Part shown: positions 17,564 through 26,584 of the stretch, in pieces
Position numbering within the stretch: the first letter of the stretch is position 1
How the letters are laid out: each line of letters begins with the position of its first letter
Assembly: GCA_963735495.1 (NCBI GenBank)
Contig: CAVTLG010000014.1
Location: forward strand, 496,001 to 560,000
Source: CAVTLG01 sp963735495
GTDB taxonomy: Bacteria; Chloroflexota; Ktedonobacteria; Ktedonobacterales; Ktedonobacteraceae
Length of the DNA: 64,000 nucleotides
Reading direction: 5' to 3'
Notes under the pieces: generated by a model
Database searches by the model: none
The model's input: the letters and a program-made list of their open reading frames with translations, nothing else
Told to the model about the DNA's origin: nothing
Program-made: the position numbers and the translations under genes

Positions 17564-19201
17564 ATGTCTATAAATGTGTTGTCGCTTACACAGCGTCCCG
17601 CCTGGCAGGCGCTTGAGAACCATTACCGGCAGGTCAAAGATCTACACCTGCGCCAGTTGTTTGCCGATGACCCCCGGCGCGGTGAGCGCTTTGCGCTGGA
17701 AGATGTGGGTATCTATTTCGATTACTCGAAGAATCGTGTGACAGACGAAACGCTGCGTCTGCTGTTGGTGCTAGCTCAGAGTGCCGGTCTGCGCGAGCGC
17801 ATCGATGCGATGTTCCGTGGCGAGAAGATCAATGTTACCGAGAATCGCGCTGTGCTGCATGTCGCGCTGCGCGCTCCCAGAAACGCGTCGATCATTGTTG
17901 ACGGCGAAAATGTGGTGCCGGCGGTTCATGCTGTGCTGGATAAAATGGGGGATTTCTCTAATCGGGTGCGCAGCGGTGAATGGAAGGGCTACACGGGCAA
18001 GCGTATCCGCAACGTTATCAATATTGGTATTGGTGGCTCGGACCTGGGTCCTGCTATGGCTTACGAGGCATTGAAATACTACAGTGATCGCAATTTGACC
18101 TGCCGCTTTGTATCGAACATTGATGGCAGCGACTTCGCGGAAGCTGTGCAGGATCTTGATCCTGCTGAAACGTTGTTCATTGTCTCATCCAAAACCTTCA
18201 CGACGCTGGAGACTCTCACCAATGCGCGCTCAGCTCGTGCCTGGTGTGTCAATGCACTCGGCAATGAGCAGGCTGTGGCAAAGCACTTTGTGGCGGTCTC
18301 GACGAACGAGAAAGAGGTCGCAAAATTTGGTATTGACACCGCAAACATGTTCGAATTCTGGGATTGGGTTGGCGGTCGTTATTCCTATGATTCCGCGATT
18401 GGTCTTTCCTTGATGATCGCCATTGGTCCTGAGCAGTTCCGGCAGATGCTGGCGGGTTTCCATGCCATGGACGAACATTTCCGCACCGCGCCTTTTGAGC
18501 GCAACCTGCCTGTGCTGCTGGGCTTGATCGGTATCTGGTATAACAATTTCTTCGGTGCTGAGACGGTGGCTATCTTGCCCTATGACCAGTATCTTGTGCG
18601 CTTGAGTTCGTACCTCCAGCAGCTTGACATGGAGAGCAATGGCAAGCATGTTGACCTGGAAGGTCGCCCGGTGAATTACCAGACGGGACCGATTATCTGG
18701 GGGCAGCCGGGTACTAATGGGCAGCACGCGTTCTACCAGCTTATCCACCAGGGCACGAAATTGATCCCCTGTGACTTCATTGGTTTCAATCAAACCTTGA
18801 ATCCGCTCAAGCCGCATCACGATCTGCTGATGGCTAATTTCTTTGCGCAGACCGAGGCTCTGGCCTTTGGCAAGACTGCTGAAGAGGTGGCTGCTGATGG
18901 TGTGTCGTCCTTCCAGGTACCGCATCGCACGTTTGAAGGCAATCATCCCACCAATACGATCCTGCTAGATCGTCTGACGCCGGAGACGTTGGGTCGGCTG
19001 ATCGCGCTTTACGAGCACAAAGTCTTTGTGCAGGGGACCATCTGGCATATCAACTCATTTGATCAATGGGGCGTTGAACTGGGCAAAGTGCTTGCCAATC
19101 GTATTATTCCAGAGCTTCAGAGCGCCGATACACCCAGGCTGACCCATGATAGCTCAACAAACACGCTCATCCAGCGCTATCGTCAACACCGCAACGCGTA
19201 A
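17564..19201 (+). CDS. pgi: Glucose-6-phosphate isomerase
   Basis: Interconverts glucose 6-phosphate and fructose 6-phosphate in glycolysis and gluconeogenesis, in the cytoplasm. At 545 residues it is of normal length for the long bacterial/eukaryotic type. Signatures are INIGIGGSDLGPAMAYEAL, VSSKTFTTLETLTNA, GGRYSYDSAIGLS, QQLDMESNGKHVD (catalytic Glu), GQPGTNGQHAFYQLIHQGT (catalytic His) and FDQWGVELGKVLA (catalytic Lys). The ATG at 17564 follows AGGAGAGAG. It stands alone, with a terminator downstream, about 13 kb from the damaged glk that would supply its substrate. Confidence 0.97.
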   Translation: MSINVLSLTQRPAWQALENHYRQVKDLHLRQLFADDPRRGERFALEDVGIYFDYSKNRVTDETLRLLLVLAQSAGLRERIDAMFRGEKINVTENRAVLHVALRAPRNASIIVDGENVVPAVHAVLDKMGDFSNRVRSGEWKGYTGKRIRNVINIGIGGSDLGPAMAYEALKYYSDRNLTCRFVSNIDGSDFAEAVQDLDPAETLFIVSSKTFTTLETLTNARSARAWCVNALGNEQAVAKHFVAVSTNEKEVAKFGIDTANMFEFWDWVGGRYSYDSAIGLSLMIAIGPEQFRQMLAGFHAMDEHFRTAPFERNLPVLLGLIGIWYNNFFGAETVAILPYDQYLVRLSSYLQQLDMESNGKHVDLEGRPVNYQTGPIIWGQPGTNGQHAFYQLIHQGTKLIPCDFIGFNQTLNPLKPHHDLLMANFFAQTEALAFGKTAEEVAADGVSSFQVPHRTFEGNHPTNTILLDRLTPETLGRLIALYEHKVFVQGTIWHINSFDQWGVELGKVLANRIIPELQSADTPRLTHDSSTNTLIQRYRQHRNA

Positions 19202-19280
19202 CTTTCAGCCTTCTAATTCATCGTGGTCTCCTCTCTAAATGACCATTTTGGTGCTGGGTGGTGTCCCCAGACATGATGGT

Positions 19281-19322
19281 CTCCTTGCAAGATGATATTT
19301 GAATTTCTCACCTTGCAAGGAG
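19281..19322 (+). terminator. Terminator of pgi
   Basis: CTCCTTGCAAG (19281-19291) pairs perfectly with CTTGCAAGGAG (19312-19322); TCTTCTTTTG follows. It lies 80 bases after the pgi stop. Confidence 0.7.
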
Positions 19323-19575
19323 ATCTTCTTTTGTGCTATACGTTCAGCCTCTATTGTGCAGGCAGGTATTTCTGAAACGATCCCTGAGTAGCTACGATGA
19401 TCTTTGCTTCAGGAGTAGAGGCTTGAGGAAAAATGCAAATTTCTACTTATACTTTCAGCTATTTTTTGACGTCATATCATTGGAACGTGTTTTCTTAAAG
19501 CCGTACACGAACCCATTTTTATGTATATCTTGTCTTTGTATGACATATGCTTGCGTGGAGGGGATGAAATTGAGT

Positions 19576-20757
19576 ATGGAGAATTATGTAATCAGGCTCC
19601 AAATGCCTTCTTTATATGCTAAATGTACAGTATCTCGCATGCTTCTGCTGATTATGGTGCTGGAGGGGACTGCGTTTTTAAGCTCAAGTTGTGCTTTTTG
19701 GGGATTGGAGCCTGCGTCACAGGTGCATGAATCGGTAGCGGCGAATGGAGCATTGCATGCTGGTGAAGCCGCCACGCCGTCAGTCTTGAGTGTTTCGGCG
19801 GCTATACCGAGCGTACCACGCAGCGTTTGGGTCCAGAGACAGACCGCGCTTCTTGCGGCAGCCGGGACGAGTCAGGTAGTTGCCCGTGTGGGACAAAATT
19901 TTCCACTAATGCTGCTTGGTGGCACGGCCTGGAAAGATGGTAGGCTCTGGTATCACGTGCAGTGGACAACTCCCAAAAACGTACACATAGGTTGGGTGTT
20001 GGCGGCATCTGTTACCTTTACTGCGCCTGGTGATGTGCCGGGGGAAGCCTCGTTGGATGTACTTTCTCCGGCGTTGGCGGCGTACCTCGCTCGTCTCGGG
20101 GACAATGTTGGTGTGGTGGTCTATGATCGTACCGCTCAGCGCTACTATAGCTATAATAGGGGCAGGCCGTTTATTGCGGGGAGTTCTATGAAAGTGCCCA
20201 TTCTATTGACTTTCCTGGATATGACTGAGCGACAGGGGCGTGTGCCGAATGATGATGAGATGAACTGGCTGACCACCATGATTGAGAACTCCGATAACGA
20301 CTCAGCTTCAGCGCTTTACTACGGTGAGATTGGTGGTGCAGAGGGGGTGGCGCGCTATCTCCAGCGCATCGGCATTAACAGTCTGCGTCCAGATCCTACA
20401 TCCTGGGGCTACAGTCTGATTACCCCGCAGGCCATGGTCAACCTATTGACGTTACTGTATGCGGGCGAAATTCTGACTGCTCAGGACCGCAATCTCGTGC
20501 TCTACTTGATGGAGCATGTTGAGCCTGACCAGCGCGTAGGAGTAGGGGATCGCGCACCTGTGAGGAGCACTGTCGCGCTAAAAGATGGCTGGGTGCTTGG
20601 TCCTGATAATTTGTGGGCTGTGAACTCTTCGGGCATCGTGATGTTGAAGCAGAAAACCTACATCATTACTGTGTACTCGCAAGAGCAGCCAGACCTGAAT
20701 GCCGGGCAAGCGATAGCCCGGCTTGTCTGTGGTACGGTTGCATCACTGCTCACTTGA
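19576..20757 (+). CDS. Exported serine hydrolase, class A beta-lactamase-like, with SH3-like domain
   Basis: This penicillin-binding/beta-lactamase-fold protein shows all three motifs: SxxK in AGSSMKVPIL, SDN in MIENSDNDSA, and a KDG in ALKDGWVLG where KTG is usual. The N-terminus has a hydrophobic segment ending LSSSC, which could be a lipoprotein box. Between it and the catalytic domain (VWVQRQTALLAAAG to HIGWVLAASVTF) lies an SH3-like region. The length and KDG suggest a housekeeping hydrolase or peptidase rather than a proven antibiotic resistance enzyme. The start is uncertain: ATGs at 19564, 19576 and 19642 are in frame, and GGAGGGG at 19557-19563 fits 19576 best. The product has about 393 residues from 19576. 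Confidence 0.8.
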   Translation: MENYVIRLQMPSLYAKCTVSRMLLLIMVLEGTAFLSSSCAFWGLEPASQVHESVAANGALHAGEAATPSVLSVSAAIPSVPRSVWVQRQTALLAAAGTSQVVARVGQNFPLMLLGGTAWKDGRLWYHVQWTTPKNVHIGWVLAASVTFTAPGDVPGEASLDVLSPALAAYLARLGDNVGVVVYDRTAQRYYSYNRGRPFIAGSSMKVPILLTFLDMTERQGRVPNDDEMNWLTTMIENSDNDSASALYYGEIGGAEGVARYLQRIGINSLRPDPTSWGYSLITPQAMVNLLTLLYAGEILTAQDRNLVLYLMEHVEPDQRVGVGDRAPVRSTVALKDGWVLGPDNLWAVNSSGIVMLKQKTYIITVYSQEQPDLNAGQAIARLVCGTVASLLT

Positions 20758-20778
20758 CACGGAGAAAACAAGCTCTGG

Positions 20779-21582
20779 TTAACTTAGCGTGCAATTTGGT
20801 TGTTGCGCCGTAAAGTTGAGCGTAACGGTAACGCCGTCTGTCACCGTGAGCAGGCCCAGGATGCTGGGTGCGCTAAAGCCATAGTTTTTCATATAGATGA
20901 GCGATGTGCCTGTCCCTGTGATTGTATTTCCTTGCAGTTTCCCTTTGATATTGAACGTCTCCTGACGGGTGACGTCGTGGATGGTCATATTGCCGGTCAA
21001 TTTAAAGGAGACCTCTTGTCCCTGAGCATCGGTTGTCCCTGTTTGTGCTTTTTGCACGACAAAGGTGGCCGTTGGGTACGTACTGGATTCGAGCCACTGG
21101 TTGCGAATGGCGTCGTCGCGGCGTGCTGAGTCACTGGTTAATGTTTCCAGATTCACCGTAATCTTCAGTGAGCTGATGGTCGGCTGACTATTTTCCTGGA
21201 GCAGGAAGCCTCCCTGGACTGCATTTGTCGCCCCTATAGCTGTATTGGGCAAGGGCCGACTCAGAAATTTCTCTGTAACTTTATAGGAAGCCTGTGATTG
21301 TTTAGACACGATGGTAAAAGCATGCAGCCCATTTGCCGTACTGGTCGGACAGACATTCGCTGCGGCAGTGGAACTGGTAGAAGGGGTACTGGTGCTAGCG
21401 CTGGCAGTAGGCGTACTGCTACTGGAACTGGTGGAAGGGGTACTGGTGCTAGCACTGGCAGCAGGTGTATTGCTACTCGTTGCGCTTCCGCATGCGGCGA
21501 GCGAAAAAATAATGGCGAGCAATACTAGCCAACCGTGCTGTTTTATGTGCGTTGTCTCTCTCGTATTACATTTCTCGGTCAT
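20779..21582 (-). CDS. YceI-family lipoprotein
   Basis: The 267-residue protein has a signal ending LAACG, a lipoprotein box, then a long Ser/Thr/Ala/Pro linker in which the unit SASTSTPSTSS occurs twice. The YceI lipocalin-like domain follows (QASYKVTEKFLSR, LETLTSDSARRDDAIRNQWL, ATFVVQKAQ, LTGNMTIHDVTRQETF, YGFSAPSILG). YceI proteins bind isoprenoid quinones or similar lipids at the cell surface. The ATG at 21582 is followed by a basic stretch before the hydrophobic core. It is convergent with the serine hydrolase gene. The duplicated linker DNA may vary in length. Confidence 0.88.
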   Translation of the reverse strand: MTEKCNTRETTHIKQHGWLVLLAIIFSLAACGSATSSNTPAASASTSTPSTSSSSSTPTASASTSTPSTSSTAAANVCPTSTANGLHAFTIVSKQSQASYKVTEKFLSRPLPNTAIGATNAVQGGFLLQENSQPTISSLKITVNLETLTSDSARRDDAIRNQWLESSTYPTATFVVQKAQTGTTDAQGQEVSFKLTGNMTIHDVTRQETFNIKGKLQGNTITGTGTSLIYMKNYGFSAPSILGLLTVTDGVTVTLNFTAQQPNCTLS

Positions 21583-21867
21583 GGAGTTCTCTCTTTCATG
21601 TATGCGAGCAAGCATACATTTGTTAGCGGGCGGCTATTACTGCTAGCTGTAGCAGTATACTTACCGGGTATTGGATTTGCCAAAATAAGCCATGAGAGCT
21701 TTCATCTTAAGCCTCATCTTGTTGGATTGTAGCTGCTATAGATGAGAAGATGATGAATGCGCACGCACAGCAAAGCATTGAGAGGGGGATTTTGGGTTTC
21801 ACCTGGTGCGTGCTGCAAGAAAATTATTTGTGTATCTTGCCGGCGTACTGTTCTCGGTGACAGTATG

Positions 21868-21910
21868 GTGTGCCGAAACTCCACGCGCGCGGCGGAGTTG
21901 TTCGGCACAC
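21868..21910 (-). terminator. Hairpin after the peroxiredoxin-like gene
   Basis: GTGTGCCGAA (21868-21877) pairs with TTCGGCACAC (21901-21910), with CTCC and GGAG extending the stem around a GC-rich loop. It lies ten bases after the end of the minus-strand gene, so it probably terminates it. Confidence 0.65.
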
Positions 21911-21919
21911 CACTGCTAT

Positions 21920-22489
21920 TTAGGAGTGTTTCTTGTAAGGGTAGTGTAACTGCTTTTCGCCTTCCCAATCCTCGCGTAAACCAGGGGCAGCGAGATCCCA
22001 GTCTGGTCGCGCCTTGCGTGAGACCTCGCGCAGATCTTGCCAGAGATCATTTGTGGATGGTCTACCCCAGAACCAGTAGCCGTTGTAGATTTTATAGATT
22101 ACCAATCCTGGTTCAAGGACCAATGTATGTGGAATCATCGGATTGTGGTGCGAATCAGTATACTCCTGAATGTCGAGATCTTGCTGTACCTTGCGGCCTG
22201 AATCAGAAAGAAATGTCCATTGAGCACCAACGGCGGCACGGAACTCGTTTGTTTCCAGGATATTGTCGGTTGAAATGGTGACAATCTGTGTATATGCGAC
22301 AGCGATTTTGGAATAGAACGCGGCGAGTTCGAGGTGTTGTTGATGATCCTTGGGACAATAATGTCCGCGCGAGAGGATCAAGATCAGCGGATCGATGCCT
22401 TGCAACTCGCTCAAGCGGCGGCGTGTTCTGTTGTGATCGGTAAGCTCGTAGTCGGGAAAGCGAGCGCCAGGGACGATATCTGCACGCAT
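21920..22489 (-). CDS. Peroxiredoxin-like (AhpC/TSA) protein
   Basis: This 189-residue thioredoxin-fold protein matches the redoxin/peroxiredoxin-like group: GARFPDYELTDHN, then ILILSRGHYCPKDHQQHLEL with a single candidate peroxidatic Cys, and TIPHTLVL-like MIPHTLVLEPG. The classic PxxxT/SxxC is modified (SRGHYC), and no second (resolving) Cys is visible, so it would be a 1-Cys or atypical member. A role in peroxide reduction is inferred from the fold. The ATG at 22489 has AAGGAG upstream on the minus strand. A hairpin terminator follows the stop. Confidence 0.8.
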   Translation of the reverse strand: MRADIVPGARFPDYELTDHNRTRRRLSELQGIDPLILILSRGHYCPKDHQQHLELAAFYSKIAVAYTQIVTISTDNILETNEFRAAVGAQWTFLSDSGRKVQQDLDIQEYTDSHHNPMIPHTLVLEPGLVIYKIYNGYWFWGRPSTNDLWQDLREVSRKARPDWDLAAPGLREDWEGEKQLHYPYKKHS

Positions 22490-23108
22490 ACAATTCTCCT
22501 TTATTGGCTGAAATAACGCTACATGCTAGTACTCAACTAGCGCAAAACCGTCATGTGGTGGTTGTCTTCGTCAGGAATAGCATGCTCTGAAAATGCAGTT
22601 GAGCATTTGCTTGTGAGCGAAGGCACCATAATGCGATAACAGATGGGAGACCTTGCTGTATTCCTTGGTCTCTGCTTTCTTCTCTCGATGTTCTGATTCT
22701 ACTCTTTTTCCTTCTGGGTGGTGTACCCCTACATGACGGTCTTGGAAGAGCGGGCGGGAGAGAGACCAAGGTAGCCAACGGGGGGTAGATGGTGTGGTAC
22801 GTGATACAAGGATGGGGCCGGGGGGGCATGCAAAGCGAGAGCGGAGCATGCGCGGCGTCAACGTCGCTATGGGGAAGGGTGGTAAGGCGTATGCACCTTT
22901 GAATGAAGGTTAGAAATGTGATACGCTTCGTAGCGTAGTTTTAATTCGCGCTCTTGAAAAAGAGCCATGCAGCCTGACGGGTCTCAAAATCGGCAGGGCT
23001 GCATTTTTGCTTTTAACTCCATACTTGTTTTAAGTACGCACCGTTTAGGTGATATACTGTAGTATATCGGCTTAATTCCATCATCACGAGAAAGAAGAGG
23101 TTTTACAC
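22490..23108. other. Intergenic region with a hairpin, no gene seen
   Basis: About 620 bases lie between divergent genes. A possible intrinsic terminator at about 22966-23010 (ATGCAGCC pairing with GGCTGCAT, then TTTTTGCTTTT) sits upstream of the PIG-L gene and could end a leader transcript. GGGTGGTGTACCCCTACATG at about 22716 resembles a stretch near 19256, so a short repeat is shared. No convincing open frame was found. Confidence 0.5.
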
Positions 23109-23819
23109 ATGACAGTCCCCTCCTCTGTGCTGCTCTCTCCAGGCGGACAACGCATTCTTGTTGTACAGGCACATCCCGATGATGCAGAACATCTTTGTGG
23201 AGGAACCATAGCGTTGCTGGCAGAAGAAGGAAAAGACATTCATTATCTCTTCGTGACACGGGGCGATAAGGGAAGCTCTGATCCTGAGATGACATCCGAA
23301 CGGTTGGCTCCTATTCGGGAGCAAGAGCAACGGCGAGCTGCTGAAGTGCAAGGTGTACAGACAATCACATTCCTTGATGGATATTTTGATGGTGAGGTTG
23401 AACCTACAATGGCACTTCGACGTGAAATAGCATTTGTTGTGCGTCAATGGAAGCCAGATGTGGTATTGACCTTTGACCCTTGGCGCAAAAATGAGGTACA
23501 TCCTGATCATAGGGCAGTAGGGATCTGTACCCTAGACGCGTTAGCGGGCGCTCGTGGACGAATGTACTATCCTGAACAATTACGGATTGGTGTTACTCCA
23601 CATAACGCAAGTCAGATTTATTATTTCTCTACAGATAGACCGAATCATTGGGTTGATATCACTAGTGTTGTAGATAAAAAAGCAGCAGCATTACGCTGCC
23701 ATGAAAGCCAAACAAAGAATATGGATGTTGATGAGTGGATACGTCGTAGAGCAAGTGCCGCAGGCATAGAACACAAATTTAAGTTTGCGGAAGCATTTCA
23801 TCATTATGTGATGGGATAA
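23109..23819 (+). CDS. PIG-L/LmbE-family deacetylase
   Basis: This 236-residue zinc-dependent N-acetylglucosamine deacetylase-like protein shows the metal site VVQAHPDDAEHLCGG and the second histidine motif NEVHPDHRAVG. Members remove acetyl groups from GlcNAc-containing molecules, including bacillithiol and mycothiol precursors and secondary metabolites. The substrate cannot be told from context. The start at 23109 has AGAAGAGG upstream. It is convergent with the XRE regulator across a hairpin. Confidence 0.9.
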   Translation: MTVPSSVLLSPGGQRILVVQAHPDDAEHLCGGTIALLAEEGKDIHYLFVTRGDKGSSDPEMTSERLAPIREQEQRRAAEVQGVQTITFLDGYFDGEVEPTMALRREIAFVVRQWKPDVVLTFDPWRKNEVHPDHRAVGICTLDALAGARGRMYYPEQLRIGVTPHNASQIYYFSTDRPNHWVDITSVVDKKAAALRCHESQTKNMDVDEWIRRRASAAGIEHKFKFAEAFHHYVMG

Positions 23820-23826
23820 ACGATAG

Positions 23827-23875
23827 AAAAAGTGACCGGCATGGTCCTTTGCTATGTACCATAACGGCCACTTTT
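23827..23875. terminator. Imperfect hairpin between convergent genes
   Basis: AAAAGTGACCGGCATGGT and ACCATAACGGCCACTTTT form an imperfect stem at about 23828-23875, flanked by A and T runs on either side, so it can act in both directions. Confidence 0.65.
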
Positions 23876-23876
23876 G

Positions 23877-25184
23877 TTATTCTGGCATTGTGGTAGGAAA
23901 TAGCCTTAACTCTACTCCTAAATTGGCTACATATGGGTTCATTGGAGCAAATTGATACAACATCGTATAAAGTTGTTTTATTTCTTCTATACCCTGTTTT
24001 GAATGTGATTTACGCGCAAATTGTAATGCTATCTTTGCCATTTTTGCGCTTTCTTCAAACTCTCTCGCGACCAAGTAAACCTTTGTTTCTGTAATAGAGA
24101 GATACATTTCTCCTGTAGAACTGCCTGGCTCTAAATGCTTTCTTGCTGCGGCTAATGCGTTCTGTGCGTCTCTGAGCAGTTCCTTTTTTGCGTTTATGTG
24201 CGTATTTTTAAGTTGCTCTTTAAGCTCATTATTGCTCGTGTGAAACAAAGCAAACCTTAACAGAGTTTTTGCTCGCTCATGATGAACAGCATATAAATTA
24301 AATGTTAAAAATGATCCATCTTCTTCTACTTTTCCATTATAGAGAAGTTTTGTTGCGTTCTCTTGCCAGGCGCGACAACTCGTTTTTAGTTTCTCGTCTC
24401 CTCCTGCGTAGAGTGCATTTACTTCTGCGGCTAGTAAATAACTACTTCCTTTGACTGACGCCCGCGCTCGTTTCGCTTTGTCCAAAGCGCTCATAATATC
24501 ATCTCTTGCAGAATTATGTCTATTTTGTATTAGATGAACTCTTGAACGTCGGTATAGTGAAGCACCTAAAAGTCCCGTATCATTTATTGACACTGCAAGA
24601 GATACAGCTTTATCAGCGAACAATAAAGCCTCTTCATCCTTTCTATAGTGTTGTGATATGAATGTTGAAAACTGGTAAAAGCGGCTTAAAAGGTCTTTCC
24701 ATCCGTCTTTTTCCATTTCGGGCACCCGCTCAATAATCTGCTCAAGCTCCTGTTGGTGCTTATAAAATCTATAAGCTGCTGTGGGTGAATACTTGTCTTT
24801 ACTTGTATATGCAAAAGCAAGTATATCATCATACAAAGCGTATGCATTCTCTTCTAAGATTTCTGCAACACTACTAGATGAATTAGAGAATGCACCTGTC
24901 ATATCGTCGTTTACTATACTTCTCCATGTGAGGCCAAGGAGTGCAGGTGAAATCTTGAGAATTTTGCTAAGAAGAATGCGCCTGTCCATATCCGCTAAGT
25001 ACCTTTGATTTTCCCAATAAGCAACGGTTTGTTTATCCACTCCACAAACAATAGCAAAAGCTTCTTGTGAAGTCCAGCCTGCCTTTATACGATGATCGGC
25101 TATGACCTCTCCCATATGCGGAAGACCATAGAGTCCTGGAGAATAGTCTTCATGACGTGCTAGTGTGCTCATAGGGGTACTCAC
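23877..25184 (-). CDS. XRE-family regulator with long helical (TPR-like) tail
   Basis: The 435-residue protein has an N-terminal XRE helix-turn-helix at about residues 25-75 (VIADHRIKAGWTSQEAF, then VDKQTVAYWENQRYLADMDR). The remaining 350 residues are helical, with spacing typical of TPR-like repeats (AYRFYKHQQELEQII, YLLAAEVNALYAGG, AKMAKIALQFARK). Such architecture is common in peptide-sensing or accessory-gene regulators. It is divergent from the operon starting at 25395 with about 210 bases between them, so it probably controls that operon. Translation starts MSTPMSTLARHE; the second ATG is an alternative. Base composition is AT-richer than the flanking housekeeping genes. Confidence 0.8.
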   Translation of the reverse strand: MSTPMSTLARHEDYSPGLYGLPHMGEVIADHRIKAGWTSQEAFAIVCGVDKQTVAYWENQRYLADMDRRILLSKILKISPALLGLTWRSIVNDDMTGAFSNSSSSVAEILEENAYALYDDILAFAYTSKDKYSPTAAYRFYKHQQELEQIIERVPEMEKDGWKDLLSRFYQFSTFISQHYRKDEEALLFADKAVSLAVSINDTGLLGASLYRRSRVHLIQNRHNSARDDIMSALDKAKRARASVKGSSYLLAAEVNALYAGGDEKLKTSCRAWQENATKLLYNGKVEEDGSFLTFNLYAVHHERAKTLLRFALFHTSNNELKEQLKNTHINAKKELLRDAQNALAAARKHLEPGSSTGEMYLSITETKVYLVAREFEESAKMAKIALQFARKSHSKQGIEEIKQLYTMLYQFAPMNPYVANLGVELRLFPTTMPE

Positions 25185-25394
25185 CTCTTCTTGCTAAACA
25201 AAAACACCAGATTTCCAGGACATTGTAACTCCTTTGTACAGTTGTTGCAATATATCACGATATCATACAAGCAAGCTATTTTACCTAATAAAAATCTCTC
25301 AAGGTATGAATAGTTTTATATTGGGATCAGTGACGAACTAAAGTAAGCTTTACACAGTCTTTACCTCTCTAGTACAAAAAGAAGGATATTTATC

Positions 25395-25664
25395 ATGTCA
25401 AGTGAAATTGCACACCTGAAACAGCGCATTGCTGAGGAATATACAGCAGCCCAACACGGATTGACAGGTTTATCAGCGGGAAACGCTAGACATGATTTCA
25501 TCACTGCGCGTATGGATAATCTTGGAGCTATTCATGAGCAATTGATAGCACTTGTGGGACAAAGCGAAGCAGCAACTATCCTCGTAAAAACGGTCTGGTC
25601 GCCTACTGATCGGGGCATTGCGGAGGTCGGAGAGACAAGCGGAAAAGGGGGCGATTCTGCATGA
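25395..25664 (+). CDS. Small protein of unknown function, first gene of the accessory operon
   Basis: This 89-residue protein is predicted to be helical (HLKQRIAEEYTAAQHGL, HDFITARMDNLGAIHEQL). It has no Cys pair, no membrane segment and no recognisable domain. The ATG follows AGAAGGATATTTATC. Its stop overlaps the start of the first methyltransferase (ATGA at 25661-25664), so the two are translationally coupled. A role as a methyltransferase partner is possible but is only inferred from coupling. Confidence 0.7.
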   Translation: MSSEIAHLKQRIAEEYTAAQHGLTGLSAGNARHDFITARMDNLGAIHEQLIALVGQSEAATILVKTVWSPTDRGIAEVGETSGKGGDSA

Positions 25665-26560
25665 AGCTCTTCCATCTCCAACACAAACGACAATCCCCCT
25701 TTTCTGGGGCCTCCTGGGAACGGACATCACCATCTCTCACAGACGCAGCAAGCAATGGGCGTCATCACTTAGAAGGAGTAACCTATGTGCTCCCCAAAGA
25801 TCTCCCAGAAGCTCGGCGGCTGGATTTTCAGCATTATCTCTTACACGCGATTCTTCAAGGGAACTATCTGGCACCGATTGGAGCAGACATCAAAACCATG
25901 CTCAACGTGGCGACAGGGACCGGTCGCTGGGCGCATGAGATGGCCCGTGCTTTTCCTGCGACACGCGTTGTTGGTCTGGATATGGAAGCACCGATCCAAA
26001 CGACCTCCATGCCTCCCTCCAACTACGAGTTTGTGCAGAGGAACCTTTTTGCGGGCTTGCCCTTTTTTGATCAGAGCTTTGACCTGGTGCATATGCGTTT
26101 CCTGGTGCTGGCGCTGCCTGCCAAACAATGGCCCTTTGTGGTCTCGGAGTTGGTACGCGTGACTCGTCCTGGGGGCTTCGTTGAGCTGGTCGAGGGTGGC
26201 GGAAACTTTTCTCCTACAGGACCAGCAACGCGGCAACTTCAACAATGGTGGGATGTTGCCAGTCAAACCCACGGTATCAGCGTTTCTCTGATGGCACATC
26301 TTCCCCTTATGCTGCAACAAGCGGGCCTGCATGCCATTGAGCACAAAACATTCCGTACCCCTGTTGGCCGATGGGGGGGACACGTTGGCGATATGCTCAA
26401 GCAGGACATGCTCGCCAGTCTTCCCGCTCTCAAGCCCTTTCTTTGTACGCAGGCAAGCGTCCAACCTGACGCCTTTGACGACGTGTGTACTGCTCTGCCT
26501 GCGGAATGGGAAAACAACCAGACCGTGTATGAATACTACGTCGCCTATGGGCAAAAATAG
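25661..26560 (+). CDS. Class I SAM-dependent methyltransferase
   Basis: The 299-residue protein has the Rossmann methyltransferase core: motif I is MLNVATGTGRWAHEMA, the acidic ribose-binding residue is in VVGLDMEAP, and motif IV-VI follow (FDLVHMRFLVLALP, RVTRPGGFVELVE). It looks like the small-molecule UbiE/Methyltransf_25 type rather than a DNA methyltransferase, as no NPPY or similar target motif is visible. It overlaps the gene before by four bases and precedes a second methyltransferase by 24 bases. The substrate is unknown. Confidence 0.85.
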   Translation: MKLFHLQHKRQSPFSGASWERTSPSLTDAASNGRHHLEGVTYVLPKDLPEARRLDFQHYLLHAILQGNYLAPIGADIKTMLNVATGTGRWAHEMARAFPATRVVGLDMEAPIQTTSMPPSNYEFVQRNLFAGLPFFDQSFDLVHMRFLVLALPAKQWPFVVSELVRVTRPGGFVELVEGGGNFSPTGPATRQLQQWWDVASQTHGISVSLMAHLPLMLQQAGLHAIEHKTFRTPVGRWGGHVGDMLKQDMLASLPALKPFLCTQASVQPDAFDDVCTALPAEWENNQTVYEYYVAYGQK

Positions 26561-26584
26561 CAGGAGATGAAGAAGGAGATCTCT

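Noticed and set aside
18230..18946. Long minus-strand open frame of 238 codons
   Set aside because: It lies wholly antisense to pgi, which is certain, and has no homology-like motifs.
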